Assembly (NCBI GenBank): GCA_013407085.1
Contig: JACCGJ010005392.1
Location: 1-64,000 of the forward strand
DNA: 64,000 nucleotides
Reading direction: 5' to 3'
Source: Atriophallophorus winterbourni
Taxonomy: Eukaryota > Platyhelminthes > Trematoda > Plagiorchiida > Microphallidae
The position numbers and the translations under genes are program-made. Below, piece after piece: positions 1 to 10,853 of this stretch; the stretch's first letter is position 1, and each line of letters begins with the position of its first letter. The notes under the pieces are model-generated. The model was not told the origin of the DNA. It saw nothing but the letters and a program-made list of their open reading frames with translations, and ran no database searches.

Positions 1-42
1 CCTCTTTGATGCCTCAATTGTTCTCAGGTATGGTATATATGG

Positions 43-345
43 TATGAAAGCACAAGCCTGATCCAGGCAAAGTGCCGCACAGTCAGAGACTGCACGTGGT
101 ATATGATGATGTATGAAAGCACAAGCACAAGCCTGATCCAGGCAAAGTGCCGTACAGTCAGAGACTGCACGTGGGCTACGATACTGTCAGGTTTCCCAGG
201 CCTAGACAGATATGAGAAAGGAAATAGAAATGATAATGAGACTCCAGTGTGTTTGAGCATGCAGCTCACTACCGATGGCCAATCAATTTAGCACGTTGTT
301 AGCCGCACAGCACAGAAATGCTGCACGATTTCACATCCGTGCACA
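43..345 (+). repeat. Repeat A, copy 1 (head partly duplicated)
   Basis: This is the first of six copies of an interspersed non-coding repeat of about 280 bases. The family begins near TATGAAAGCACAAGCCTGAT, carries CTGTCAGGTTGCCCAGGCCT in the middle and ends near GCACATCCGTGCAC. The first 57 bases occur twice here (43-99 and again from 112). No coding potential, and no clear tRNA-type A or B box, was seen. It is probably a SINE or another non-autonomous element, but its class is unresolved. Confidence 0.75.
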
Positions 346-417
346 TCCCAGGTACGAAAAGTTAACCCACCTCTGGAAATGTGAGGTAATATCTCCTTAT
401 ATAAACACTATATATAT

Positions 418-604
418 ATCAAAGTAATGTGTTGCTTACATCCCCATCCCTTACACACCACTACCGGTTTCTGGCTGTTTGCCGTCATCAGGTGGAGACA
501 GTAAGATCAGGTTCAGTGAGCCTTGAAACAGTGGTAAAGTGGTAAACAAAGTTATGCTTGTATGCCACTATATAACAGTGGCATACAAGCATAACTTTGT
601 TTAC
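418..604 (+). repeat. Repeat D, copy 1, ending in a hairpin
   Basis: This non-coding segment is clearly similar to the reverse complement of about 26060-26205. Shared words include CAAAGTAATGTGTTGCT and CATCAGGTGGAGA followed by AGTAAGAT. The 3' end here has been duplicated in inverted orientation to give a perfect hairpin, annotated separately. No coding sequence was seen. It is probably a short non-autonomous element present in at least two copies. Confidence 0.6.
542..604. repeat. Perfect 28-base inverted repeat with 7-base loop
   Basis: Positions 542-569 and 577-604 are exact reverse complements, separated by ATATAAC. The left arm matches the end of repeat D, so the right arm looks like an inverted duplication of that end. 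The structure could form a cruciform or an RNA stem. Confidence 0.9.
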
Positions 605-734
605 TATATATCCATATATCACTTGGAAAGTGCAAAGCGTATGCAGAATAATGTTATGATGTTGTTTAAGAATCCGTATAGGAATCAAGGAGAACTACGT
701 CGTCGGCATAATCTAAATCAAGTTTCTAAACACA

Positions 735-1650
735 GTTGACTGTAAAGACAAAGATGATGGGATACAGCGCGTGCGTACTATATGCTTTACTGTACGACAG
801 TGAAACCTGGACCACCCAAGCAAGATAAGAACGGAAGCCCAATGCTTCCCATCTACGTAGCATCCGTCGTATCTTGAACATACCGGGGATGGGCAAAATG
901 ACTAATGCTGAAGTGCTTTCAAAAGCTGGTCTACAGAGCATATTCACCCTTACTTTTGTGCGACTATCTACTCCTGGATGATGAGTCGGCTTCAATGAAG
1001 ATTCTTGGGAATTTGGATACAAAGCGGCGTCTCCAGCACCACTCGGCGTTTGTTCGAGTCAGCTTCTCTAGCCTTTGTACGACCAAGTACGACCTGCAAG
1101 GCAGCAGGGAGTTGCCAGAAAGAGGTGGTGTGCACCAACTAAACGTCTACCAGTCTGTTCCAGGTTTTTCTCCCGAAGCCATTCCCGTGATCGGGTATCC
1201 CGCAAGGCAGCGGAGGTTGAAAATCAGGGTTTTCCTTCCCTTAAATGAAATGCCGTCCCAGGCTAACGAGCTACATCTGCCCGAAGCAAACTGTTTTCAA
1301 GCGCCAGTCACTCGCCTTCACCCCTTCTCCTGTTGGTAGAAGCAGTTCCGCCGGGCTAGGGGAGCCACTCGTGCATGCGAGAAGCTGGACTTGGTTGCCA
1401 GAGGCTATTTGAGACGCATGCCATATGGGAGTATTTTATAAACAGTGGGAGCTTATTCCTACTGTCACCCCCGGCTGTGACAACCCTACTACGACAGCGC
1501 CGCCAATGGTGGCTTGGCCACGTATTCAGAATGGTAAATAGTTGTATTCCGAAAGATCTACTCTATGGTGAGTTGAAATCAGGAACCAAACCATTGAGCA
1601 GACAACACTTGCGGTACAAAGACGTTTGTTTAGTAGTAGCCCCTGGTGCA
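735..1650 (+). pseudogene. RTE-like LINE, C-terminal fragment split by an insertion
   Basis: Two pieces (735-950 and 1485-1650) together match the C-terminal part of the LINE at 60705-62105 and the copy at 53249. They include a run equivalent to RRQWWLGHVFRM, followed by IPKDLLYGEL. This is the cysteine-poor tail after the reverse transcriptase of RTE-type LINEs. Stops and frame changes make it a relic. The two halves are separated by an inserted RTE 3' tail on the other strand. Confidence 0.7.
951..1484 (-). mobile_element. RTE 3' tail inserted in reverse orientation
   Basis: From about 1022 to 1484 the sequence is the diverged reverse complement of the 3' tail of the RTE element at about 4680-5110. 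It includes the GCTGCCTTGC-type words and the segment with CTCCCATATGG. It interrupts another LINE fragment. ACCCT occurs on both sides (about 946 and 1483), which fits a short target-site duplication. It is a 5'-truncated insertion with no coding role. Confidence 0.65.
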
Positions 1651-1900
1651 GCTGTTTCAGGTCTGCTTTTATAACTAAGCAATCCTTATCAAAGTTTCTC
1701 TTAAACCAAATTTTCATATAATCGACGAGAAAAACAACTTTACATCGTACCAATTCTGGTAGATAATTTATAAATATTAAGAACAGTATTGGACCGAGTA
1801 CTGAAACTTGTGGGAAACCGCTCGTGGCCCCAATAGTTCGGGAATTTTCACCATCAATTCTGACTTTCAATTTGCGCTCAGACAGGTAACTTGTGAATCA
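1600..1900 (-). pseudogene. LINE reverse transcriptase fragment
   Basis: The minus strand encodes a run with VSVLGPILFLIFINYLPEL, the palm region just before the catalytic FADD motif of CR1/jockey-like reverse transcriptases. The expected FADDVKIW reads as LVDYMKIW, so the catalytic aspartates are gone. This is a short dead fragment of a LINE related to those at 50640 and 58317. Confidence 0.65.
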
Positions 1901-2164
1901 AGTCAGTAGATTTACAGTGACGCCAACATCCTGCTGATTCGGAATTAGTAAAAAATGATCGATCGATTGAATGCTCCGGATATATCTAGGTAACTGGTAT
2001 TTGCGGAACTCCCTTTGTCTGATGCTTCCGTTCAATCGTTTAGTCGTAGACGTGTTAGACGAGCGTGAGTAAGTTTCTCTACATTCATGTAGTCTGACAA
2101 AGAATTTCATTGCTGTCTAGGTGCCTGATATCACTTTCACCCACTAAGCGACTGTCGACAGTCG

Positions 2165-5100
2165 TCTTTGTGCATTACGACTTTAGGGTTCGTGCAAAAA
2201 GGCCGATTTCGCAATCAATCCCGCAACCTGTTTGTGGTTGCTGCCTATGCACCCACTAATTTTAGCTCAGAACTTGACGAGGATGAGTTTTATGGAAGAT
2301 TACAAGAACTCATTAGACTTGCAGCGAGGAGAGACATTGTTGTCCTAGCTGGAGATATGAATGCACGTGTAGGCTGTCTACCTTTAAACGATCATTTCGT
2401 AGGTGGAACGGTCGGTCTCGATTGTCATCGTAATTACAACGGCGAAAAATGGCTTAGCTTGTGCTCAGACCACAGACTCTACCTTGCCAGCACTAACTTC
2501 CGCCATTCGAAGCGTCAATGCTCCATCTGAAGATCTCCATCGGCGGCCTTGTTCAGGCAAATTGACCATATTGCTATCAGCTACAAGTGGCGAGGGAGTG
2601 TGCAAGATTGCCGTTCATACTGGGGCACCTGTCTAGAGTCCGATCATGCGTTAGTCTGTACTAAGTTCTCGATGAGTTTTGGCGGGAAACGTAGAAATGT
2701 TGCAATGCAGTTGAATGTTGCCAAGCTTAATGATCTCCCGGTTCTCAGAGGGTTCCAGGCAATTTGAGTTTGCATCTTTCTACAGTTCCCCAAAATGAAC
2801 AATGGAGTGGGATTCAAACCTCCTAGGGAACAGCCGCGTTGGATAGTTATGAGTTGACTTCCCGTGCAGCTCAACACTGGGTTTCTGCTAATTCTCTCCA
2901 ACTAATGGACCAACGTCGGTTGCTTTCTGCCGGTAGCATACATGATGCATCACGAAGGATTATTAAACGTAAACTGGTTGCCAGTTTGAGAACCGACAGG
3001 GAAAGTTGGTGGAGTTCTAAGGCTACGGAAATGGAATCTGCGGCAGTTGTAGGCAATTTCAGGGAATTGTTCCAACTCATCAGAACTACTGGAAGCAGGC
3101 GACTAGGCATCAGTGAGCTGATACGTGAAGCAGATGGTTTGCCAGTTTTTAACATGCACAGGCGCATGGAGCGATGAGCAGAACATTTTGAAGCACAGTT
3201 TAACTGGCCTTCTGCACCCACTGATTTCGAGAATACGGAACACTGTACCCCATGGTCGATTTCTCTTGAGGCTCAGACTCAATCAGAGATTTACAGTGTA
3301 GTCCGGAGCCTTAAGCGATATCGTGCACCAGGTGCTGATGCTTTGCTTCCGTCATTGTTCAAAGATGGCGGTTTCGCTTTAGTTTGCGAACTGTTCGCCA
3401 ACATATGGGCTGAGGAACGCGTTCCGCTCCCTTGGAAAGATTCAGTAATTGCTCCGATTTTCAAAACGGGACGGTGCGATTCCTTGGAAAATCATCGGAG
3501 TATCAGTCTCATTTCAGTAGCTCCTAAAATACTGGATTGAGTACCAAACGGAAAGAGCAAATCCGTAAGGAGCAAACTGGGTTTCGTACCGGCCGAGGAT
3601 GCATAGATCAAATTTGCACACTCCGTCAGTTACTGGAGCAACGCCACGCTTTTCGTAGACCGACTATCGTTGTATTCCTTGACATTCGATTCAATCGATC
3701 GCGAAAGTCTTTGGAACTCTGCTGAGACATGGAGTGCCCGAGAAGTATGTTTGGATCTTAAAAGCAATATATTGCCAAACTTCGGGGTTCAAGCGTACGG
3801 ACAAGTGTCGTCCTCCTTCAATATCTCCAGCGGGGTGCGGCAGGGCTGCCCTATTTCGCCGTTCCTTTTTAAATGCACGATCGACGATGTCCTAAGTAAA
3901 ACTTTAGCTGGTCTGGTGGGCACAGGTGCTGAACTTCTGCTGGGTGAGAGAGGTACCGATTTAGAGTATGCGAATGACATCGCACTTCTGGGAGATGACC
4001 TTCATATAATGCAACAAGCCCTGGAACGCCTGGCACTTGAAGCTTAAAGGTATGGCATGTGCTTTGCGCCTAACAAGTGTAAAACACTAACCCAGGATTA
4101 AAGCGGCTTTCTTCCAAACCTAACTTTGTGCTAGGTGAATCTTGAATTGGTCGACAGCTTTGTTTACCTTGGCAGTTGTATCTCTGCTGAGGGTTGTGTC
4201 GAGGACGAGATCTCACATACTGTTCGCAAAGCCGGTGCAGCGTTTGCTACCCTTCGCCGGTTGTGGCGTCGACGCGATTTTTAACTCCATACTGAAGGCC
4301 GAGTGTACAACGCAGTGGTGCGTGCTACAGTACCTTATGGCTGCAAAACCTGGTCTATCTGAGCCGAAGATGTGCGTCGGTTTTCTGTTTTTGCCGCCCG
4401 TTGCCTGTGTAGGATTGCTCGCATTCGGTGGCAGCATCGTGTTACAAATATAGATGTCTGCAAGCGGATGTTAAGACCAGGTGGCCACAGACTGAGAGAA
4501 ACGCTGATGCTTGCTCGCTTGCGATGGTTGGGACGTTTTAAGGATGCCTACTCACCGTTTACCGTACCGCACCTAATTCGCAGAGCCTGGCAGAAACGAT
4601 CGGGTGGCCAGTCCATGACGTGGCGCGTTGGGATGAAGAAATACACCGTAGCGATAGGCTCAGTAGGGCGTATTCGTTTGCCTGAGTGGGGTCCAAAAGC
4701 TCCAAGGTTGTCACAGCCGGGGGCGGCAGTGGGGATGAGCTCTCACTGTCTATAAAATGCTCCCATATGGCGTGCGTCTCAAACAGCCTCTGACAACCAA
4801 AGCCCAGCTCCTGGCCTGCACGTGGCGGAACTGCTTCTACTGACAGGAGAAGGGGCGAAGGCGGATGACTGGCGCCTCAAAACCAGTTTGCTCCGGGTAG
4901 ATGGAGCTCGTCAGCCTGGAAGGGCAGTCCATCTAAGGGAAGGAAAACCCTTATTCCAAACCTCCGCTGCCTTGCGGCATACTCGATTGCGGGAAAGGCT
5001 TCGGGAGTGAACCCTGAGGAAAAATCCTTGCTGCCTTGCAGGTTGCACCTGGTCGTGCAAAGGCTAGAGGGGCGTACTCGAACAATCGCCGAAGCACTTC

Positions 5101-5260
5101 AAGAGAGGCGCAAGAACCCTCAAAATGGTCACCGGCTCTCGTGAAGGAAAAAAACCGCTGCCTTGCGGGTAGACTTTTGAGTCAAAGGCTCCGGGTGGGG
5201 TCCCCTAAGCCAACCCCCTACTTCGGCCTTGGCAACCGGGTAGTATGTCGCCTTCAACAA
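2165..5260 (+). mobile_element. RTE-type LINE, decayed, near full length
   Basis: The endonuclease domain is at 2165-2640 (VVAAYAPT, then DIVVLAGDMNARVG). It is followed by reverse transcriptase at about 3200-4050 (APGADALLPSLF, then VRQGCPISPFLF). A post-RT domain at 4080-4690 contains LARLRWLGRF. The catalytic tetrad YADD reads YAND in EYANDIALLGDD near 3965, so the enzyme would be inactive even without the many stops and frame shifts. The tail at 4690-5260 has imperfect internal repeats around GCTGCCTTGC (4968, 5028 and 5157). Domain order and motifs match the RTE clade common in trematodes, which copies its own RNA into DNA at nicked targets. Confidence 0.8.
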
Positions 5261-5264
5261 GAAC

Positions 5265-5635
5265 CATGGAACCTACATTTTTCTTTCATCATGTACCCTC
5301 TTCATGGTATACTTGTTGGCACTTAATTGTTGGCTGGAAACCTTACGAGATATGGCTGAAAACCGAAGTCAGTGGCGGCAGTTTATTGTATTGTGTGTCA
5401 TAATTTTTTATCCGGTATTATTATTTATATAAAACAAAAAGGAAACAAAAAAACCACAAAATCGCATGCAGTGAAACTATAAAAAACAGACTGCTTTTTG
5501 TGCATTTGCTTTTACATATTCCGCTTGCCTGTTTTCCTTTTTATCACGCGCTTGCTTATTTGCTTTTCCTGCCTCATATTGCTTGGAACTTTGTCTCGCT
5601 CCAGACTTATGCTTCATGGCGATGATGAAGCGTTC
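5265..5635. other. No recognised feature
   Basis: AT-rich sequence between the RTE tail and a minus-strand LINE fragment. No coding signal or repeat was recognised. Confidence 0.5.
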
Positions 5636-6195
5636 TAGTACTTAGAAAACGACTGAAAGTATCACCACAGTGCGGTATTTAGCCGGATTTGAACGATTCC
5701 CACTTTTATAGATTGGTGTGACAAATCCGGTTTCTAAAGCAATTGGTACAATTCCCGTATTTAGTGTGTTTGTAAATAAATCATATAGTGTGCCGCAAAG
5801 CTCAAGATTACATGACTTTAGAATAGCTGGCTTTATTCCGTCTTTCTGTGAAAATTTTTTAACGTTATGCCTTCAGAAATGCTTTCACAACCGTAGGATT
5901 CAGAAAGACATCGTTTGGGTTTATTTGTGTTTGAAGCCACTTCTATTGAATATGGTTATGTTGTTGGCAGGGCCACATTCTGCTTAAGAAATACTTGCGC
6001 ATAAGATGTTGCTAGGGAATCAGCCTTATCCGCGACAGTAACTGTCAATCTGTCCGCTATCTGAATAGAAAAATCTCCAGGTTTAACTTTAGTGGCGTTG
6101 TTTACAAGCGTGCAGAGTATCTTAAGATATATTTCCATCTGTTCTAACAGCTTCCAATTATGATATTGCATATCTTCGTGTATTGAGGACAGCAC
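5636..6195 (-). pseudogene. LINE fragment: linker and start of reverse transcriptase
   Basis: Read on the minus strand, the segment carries KADSLATSYAQVF. After frame changes comes FVTPIYKSGNRSNPAKYR, the start of the reverse transcriptase in CR1/jockey-like LINEs (usual form: TPIFKKGDRTDPANYR). Stops interrupt it throughout, and neither the endonuclease nor the catalytic palm is present. It is a short relic. Confidence 0.65.
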
Positions 6196-6462
6196 ATTCT
6201 ATGTCGCAAATGTTCCTAGTATACGTCTGTTCAAGTAATTATGTGAATAACCAATGCCCCATTTTAACGGCTATCCACATTTGAGTGCGGCTGTAATCAA
6301 TAGTGTATTGTGGGAAAAAAGCTACAAGCCTAATGGAATGTATTAGAATTTGAAGGTCAACGTGAACGTTTGCTCCTTCCGATATTTTGATATTGTTGTG
6401 GATATCGAATCTATTTCAAGATTATTACAAGAACTTTCATTCTATTTTCAACGGATTTGAAC

Positions 6463-7492
6463 ATGGTTACGACTCGTAAATCTGCAAAAGGAGATCATGC
6501 AGCACCGACTGCAAGGAAGCCTCAAGAGAATGGAGGCTCCGCTGCTCACTCTGGGGATTCTTGTCTGGTTTGTTCGAAACAGGTTGCCAATAACGCTAAA
6601 GCTGTTCAATGTGAAATTTGTTTAATGTGGATACATATTCGATGTGGTTCAATGAAGCTGGAGATGTATCGTTGGCTTCAGAAGAATTCATGCGATATCA
6701 TTCGCACGATATTTTAGATATGCCTTCCACCGACTGGTTTCAAGCTCGCAAATACTCAGCTCCCAGTTGACTCGGCTTCTGCTAAGTCCTCTGAAGGTAT
6801 TGATGGGAGTATTGTAAATGGTGGCTCACCCTCGAAGAAGGATAACCGCCACACATCTTGTGTACAACAAGTCTGCGTGCAATCTGAAGATGTACGCACC
6901 TTTGCGGAAGTGGCTTCCTCGTCTTTAATCGGTTCCAATGAAAACGAACGTTCTTGAGGCCAAAGAGGTCCAGGAACCATCTAAGCTAGATAAATCTATA
7001 AAGAAGAAACACCAGAGCTTTACGACTGTTGAGAATAGACAATCCTGCGTCATTCTTCACAATGCACCGGAGCAAACAGGTGCTTTGGCGATAGACAGGG
7101 TTAAACAGGAACGCGAGTTCTTAAATTCTGCTCTTGCCCCCCTTTTCGACGAAGGTGAAAAGGGTGTAACGGTACGCACAGCGTTTCGTCTAGGCCGCAG
7201 GCCAGCGCCAGGAGATCGCCCAAGACCGTTAAAGATTGTGTTAGACTCTGTTGAGCAAGTGACCTTACTGCTAAAGAGGGGTTACAGGTTAAAGGGTAGT
7301 GAACTTCGACTCCTGCGTGATCTTTCTCCGGAAGATCGTGTGAAGATGCGAAAAGCTACTCAGGAAATTAGCGAGCGCAGAGCCGCAGGTGAAACTAACT
7401 TGCGCATTGTGGATTTTCGGGTTGTGAGGATGAGGCCAAAAGTTCGTTGGCAACCTCTGACGATATGCATTCGGAGGGATCTGGATCTTTAA
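6463..7492 (+). pseudogene. LINE ORF1 with PHD-type zinc finger, broken
   Basis: ORF1 proteins of this LINE group bind the element RNA and accompany it to the target. The ATG at 6463 opens a reading frame with a PHD-like finger: CLVCSKQV, then CEICLMWIHIRCGSM. The frame stops at TAG 6715-6717 and stays open afterwards in the same frame to about 6956. A frame shift then leads into the last part, which ends at 7492. That part contains FRLGRRPAPGDRPRPLKIV, a motif typical of CR1 ORF1 proteins. One nonsense mutation and one frame shift therefore inactivate it. Its end overlaps the start of ORF2. Confidence 0.75.
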
Positions 7493-10278
7493 AAGTGATA
7501 TATTTTAATGCGAGGAGCTTGAGAAACAAACTGGATGAACTCTTTGATCGGATTAGATGGGACCCTCCAGCGATCATTGCGGTGACGGAAACCTGGCTCT
7601 CACCTGAGCAGGATGATCCCGAGCTGGCCATACTTGGATATAGACTCTTTCGCTCGGATCGAACAGACGCTAAAATCGGTGGTGGGGTTGCCTTATATTT
7701 CCAACAACATATTTCCGTCGCAGTGTTGGCTCGCTTCCAGCATTCTGCCGGTATGGCTGAGAGTATATGGTGCCGTATAAGGACTGCAGCTTCATTTGCC
7801 ACGATAGGTGTCGTTTATCGTTCTCCCAATACTCAGGCAGATACTGTGATATCACAGATATGTCAGTATGGTAGATCCTCAAACTGCTTGATTATGGGGG
7901 ATTTCAATGCTCCTAGTATTGATTGGACTTCGCTAGATGAAGGTTCTGGGTCATTCGAGCGGGACTTATTGGACGCTGTGGTTGATGTGGGCCTCGTGCA
8001 GCACGTTTCCCATCCGACCAGAGTAGGCCCTACTGGGTGTGAGTCCATTTTGGACTTGGTATTCACTCCCACGCAGTCCGATATTACTCAGCTTCGGACT
8101 GAAGCTCCATTAGGCTGCAGTGACCATGCCACCTTAAGTTTTATGTGGAAACGCAACACTGGCTGGGTACCAGATCCAATTCCCAGAAGGAATTTTTGGA
8201 AGGCAGACGCGGGTAGGTTACGGGATGTTGCTTCATCTCTCGATTGGTCTTTCGATCAAGCAGCTGATGTTGAAGATTGTTGGCTGGTGATCCGTAATAA
8301 CATTTTGACAGTTATTGAGGTGGCTGTTCCGTTGTCCACACGTCGTCGTAAGGCGAAAGGTCCACCTTGGTTTGATAAGGAGATAAGGAAACTTTTGCGG
8401 CAACGTCAAAAGCTCTGGTCGATATTCGTAAGTCGGAAAAACGCCACTGACTATGACAACTATCGGCAAGCTAGGAACCTTTGTACGGCATTAAAGCGCA
8501 GGAAACGTATGTTGTACGAGCAGCGATTGGTTGACGAGTCTACTTGTGCACCAAAACGGCTATTCGCATACATTCGACGCCGCACAAAGGCGTCGCCATA
8601 TATTCCTAATTTGATAGATCCTAATGGGGTAGACATTACTGAGGATGGTTTGAAAGCTGAAGCCATGGCTAAGCAGTATGCCTCCGTGTACTGTCTGGAA
8701 GACAGTGATCCTCCTTCTGTCTCTAATAACAGTGAGGTGCTGTCTGATCTTGATGTAGATGTAGAGACTGTTAGACACCTGTTGGAACAGTTAGACACAC
8801 AATCCGCGCCAGGACCAGACGGTATTCATCCGTTGGTTTTACGAGCACTATCAGAAGTGTTGTGCGTTCCGCTGGCCAGGTTGTTTACAAAATCTGTAAC
8901 ATTAGGGGTCTTGCCACAAGAATGGAAACAGGGTATTATTAAACCTATGTTTAAGAGTGGGGACCCCAGTAATCCTGCTAATTACAGGCCGGTCACATTG
9001 ACTTCTGTGATCGGTAAAATTTTAGAGAAGCTGATCAAAAGGAAATTAGAGCACTTTCTTTTGGAGTGTGGGCGTTGGTGTCCACAACAACATGGATTCA
9101 CCAAAAATCGCTCATGCGTAAGTAATCTGCTCCTGGCGCGAGAAAGTTGGTGTGCTTTGACTGATTCTGGTCAAGAGGTCGATGTCATTTTTATCGACTT
9201 CAGTAAGGCGTTTGACCGCGTGCCCCACCGCCGATTGCTCGTCAAGCTGGAGGGTTTGGGTATTCAGGGTTGTCTACTAAAATGGATCAAGGCATTCATC
9301 TCAGGGCGGTCAAACCGTGTCGAGGTGAATAGAGTTTTGTCTTCAGAGATGATAGCAGGCTCCGGAGTGCCGCAGGGATCTGTCCTTGGCCCATTGCTAT
9401 TCAAAGTTTTCGTGAATGATATTCCGGACGCGGTAGCGATCCATTGTCTTTTATTCGCGGATGATCTGAAACTGTGGGCCTCTGTCAGTCATTGCGATGG
9501 CCACAAGCAACTGCAACAAGCAGTTGATGACTTAGTCAATTGGACACATCGCTGGTCACTGCCTATCAATGAGGACAAGACAGTGGTCATGCGCATAAAC
9601 TCCGATGACACTGGTGGTGAATACTTTATTGGAGGTAAGCCTATTAGAGCGGTGACGGTCGAAAAAGACTTAGGGATTCTGGTTATGGATTCCTTGAAGT
9701 CGAAGGCTGACACTTGTCGGAGAATAGGCAGCGCTACCAGGATGCTCTGGGCGATTCGGCGTTCCTTTGCGTCCATTACCCCGCAAATGTTCCAGACACT
9801 TTTCTCTGTGTACATTCGTCCTCTGTTGGAATATGGGCTACCTGTTGCATTTCCTCAGTCCAAAGGCGAATGCGACTCCTTGGAGAGGGTACAACGGAGG
9901 GGCACTAAGATGGTTTGTGGAATGCGCCAACTGGCGTACGAGGATAGGAGGAGCTTGCTGAAACTCTACCCCCTAGAGCTTCGAAGGGAAAGATATGACC
10001 TGCTCCTGACACGCCGTATTCTTCTCGGTCAATATGGAGACGAGTTCCTCCAGTACTTCCGATTAGTAGGTGAGTCGAGGACACGTGGACATGACTTTAA
10101 GTTGCAGAAGCCTAGAAGGCTGAAGCTGAGTAATGCGAGCACGCTATCCACGCGGGTGGTGAACACTTGGAACTCTCTACCGAAAGAGCTCCTGTCTCTA
10201 CCATCTGAACAGCTATTCAAAAGCGCGTTGGATCAGCATTTGTTGAGACGGATGGACTTGATCCCCGGAGTGATATAG
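7465..10278 (+). CDS. LINE ORF2: endonuclease and reverse transcriptase
   Basis: An uninterrupted frame gives 937 residues from the ATG at 7465; the frame is open slightly further upstream from a TTG at 7447. The N-terminal third is an apurinic-type endonuclease: FNARSL, the catalytic glutamate in VTETWLS, IMGDFNAPSIDW, and the catalytic SDH in GCSDHATL. The middle is reverse transcriptase: APGPDGIHPLVL, IFIDFSKAFDRVPHRRL, GSGVPQGSVLGPLLF and the catalytic LLFADDLKLW near 9454. The C-terminal part has the usual RHDKMVCG-like thumb region and NTWNSLPKEL. It nicks target DNA and copies the LINE RNA in place. All key residues seem present, so this is the only LINE enzyme in the window that could be active, although its partner ORF1 is broken. 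Confidence 0.9.
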   Translation: MHSEGSGSLKVIYFNARSLRNKLDELFDRIRWDPPAIIAVTETWLSPEQDDPELAILGYRLFRSDRTDAKIGGGVALYFQQHISVAVLARFQHSAGMAESIWCRIRTAASFATIGVVYRSPNTQADTVISQICQYGRSSNCLIMGDFNAPSIDWTSLDEGSGSFERDLLDAVVDVGLVQHVSHPTRVGPTGCESILDLVFTPTQSDITQLRTEAPLGCSDHATLSFMWKRNTGWVPDPIPRRNFWKADAGRLRDVASSLDWSFDQAADVEDCWLVIRNNILTVIEVAVPLSTRRRKAKGPPWFDKEIRKLLRQRQKLWSIFVSRKNATDYDNYRQARNLCTALKRRKRMLYEQRLVDESTCAPKRLFAYIRRRTKASPYIPNLIDPNGVDITEDGLKAEAMAKQYASVYCLEDSDPPSVSNNSEVLSDLDVDVETVRHLLEQLDTQSAPGPDGIHPLVLRALSEVLCVPLARLFTKSVTLGVLPQEWKQGIIKPMFKSGDPSNPANYRPVTLTSVIGKILEKLIKRKLEHFLLECGRWCPQQHGFTKNRSCVSNLLLARESWCALTDSGQEVDVIFIDFSKAFDRVPHRRLLVKLEGLGIQGCLLKWIKAFISGRSNRVEVNRVLSSEMIAGSGVPQGSVLGPLLFKVFVNDIPDAVAIHCLLFADDLKLWASVSHCDGHKQLQQAVDDLVNWTHRWSLPINEDKTVVMRINSDDTGGEYFIGGKPIRAVTVEKDLGILVMDSLKSKADTCRRIGSATRMLWAIRRSFASITPQMFQTLFSVYIRPLLEYGLPVAFPQSKGECDSLERVQRRGTKMVCGMRQLAYEDRRSLLKLYPLELRRERYDLLLTRRILLGQYGDEFLQYFRLVGESRTRGHDFKLQKPRRLKLSNASTLSTRVVNTWNSLPKELLSLPSEQLFKSALDQHLLRRMDLIPGVI

Positions 10279-10379
10279 TGGTGTTCCTCTACTCTCAGGG
10301 TTTGCCTTGTCAGCAGAAGTCACCCATGTCTATTACTGTGATGAAGCTCAAACGGGATTTTATCCCTTCTGCTTTCGAT

Positions 10380-10401
10380 TCAGAAGAAGAAGAAGAAGAA
10401 G
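10380..10401 (+). repeat. (GAA)n tail of the LINE
   Basis: A short GAA microsatellite follows CGATTCA and marks the 3' end of the LINE. Repeat A begins immediately after it. A related tail, TTCAGAAAAAAAGAAG, closes the minus-strand copy at 17990. Confidence 0.75.
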
Positions 10402-10625
10402 AGCACAAGCCTGAACCAGGCAAAGTGCCGTACAGTAAGATACTGCACGTGGGCTGAGATACTGTCAGGTTGCCCAGGCCTAGACAGATACGGAAAATAA
10501 AATAAAAATGGTAGTGAGACTCCAGCCTGTTTCAGCATGCAGCTCACTACCGGTGGCCAATCAATTTAGCACGGTGTTAGCCACACAGCACAGAAGTACT
10601 GCATGATTGCACATCCGTGCACCGT
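10402..10625 (+). repeat. Repeat A, copy 2
   Basis: Starts at AGCACAAGCCTGAACCAGGC directly after the LINE tail and runs to ACATCCGTGCACC. It lacks the first few bases of the family, including TATGAA. The clean junction suggests that the LINE inserted at the 5' edge of a repeat A copy, or the reverse. Confidence 0.75.
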
Positions 10626-10853
10626 GCAATGGAATAACCAAAGGATAGTTAGCACATTGGGTCTGAATAAGTTTTCGAAGTTCAGCAAAGTGGTCGAAGG
10701 GAAACGTACTCCATATTGGTTGGGACGGAAGAAACTGTGGAAAGAGGGAAAGATATGGTGTAGCATCACAAAGATTATAATCGTAATCAAAGAACAATCA
10801 AGTATTGCGTGTCGCGCGATAAAAATGGAGGTCAAGGCGTTCTTTAAAAATAT

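Larger units (their letters stand above)
6340..10401 (+). mobile_element. CR1/jockey-like LINE with open ORF2
   Basis: A two-ORF non-LTR retrotransposon with a 5' leader at about 6340-6462, ORF1 (6463-7492), ORF2 (7465-10278) and a short 3' UTR. It ends in a (GAA)n tail at 10380-10401. Pieces of its 5' region recur at 11295, 16393 and 26870, and its 3' end recurs in diverged form on the minus strand at 17990-18540. The 5' boundary is inferred from those copies and may lie further upstream. Confidence 0.85.

Noticed and set aside
5680..5720. GGATTTGAACGATTCCC, which resembles a tRNA B box on the minus strand
   Set aside because: No cloverleaf can be drawn around it, and it lies in a LINE fragment.
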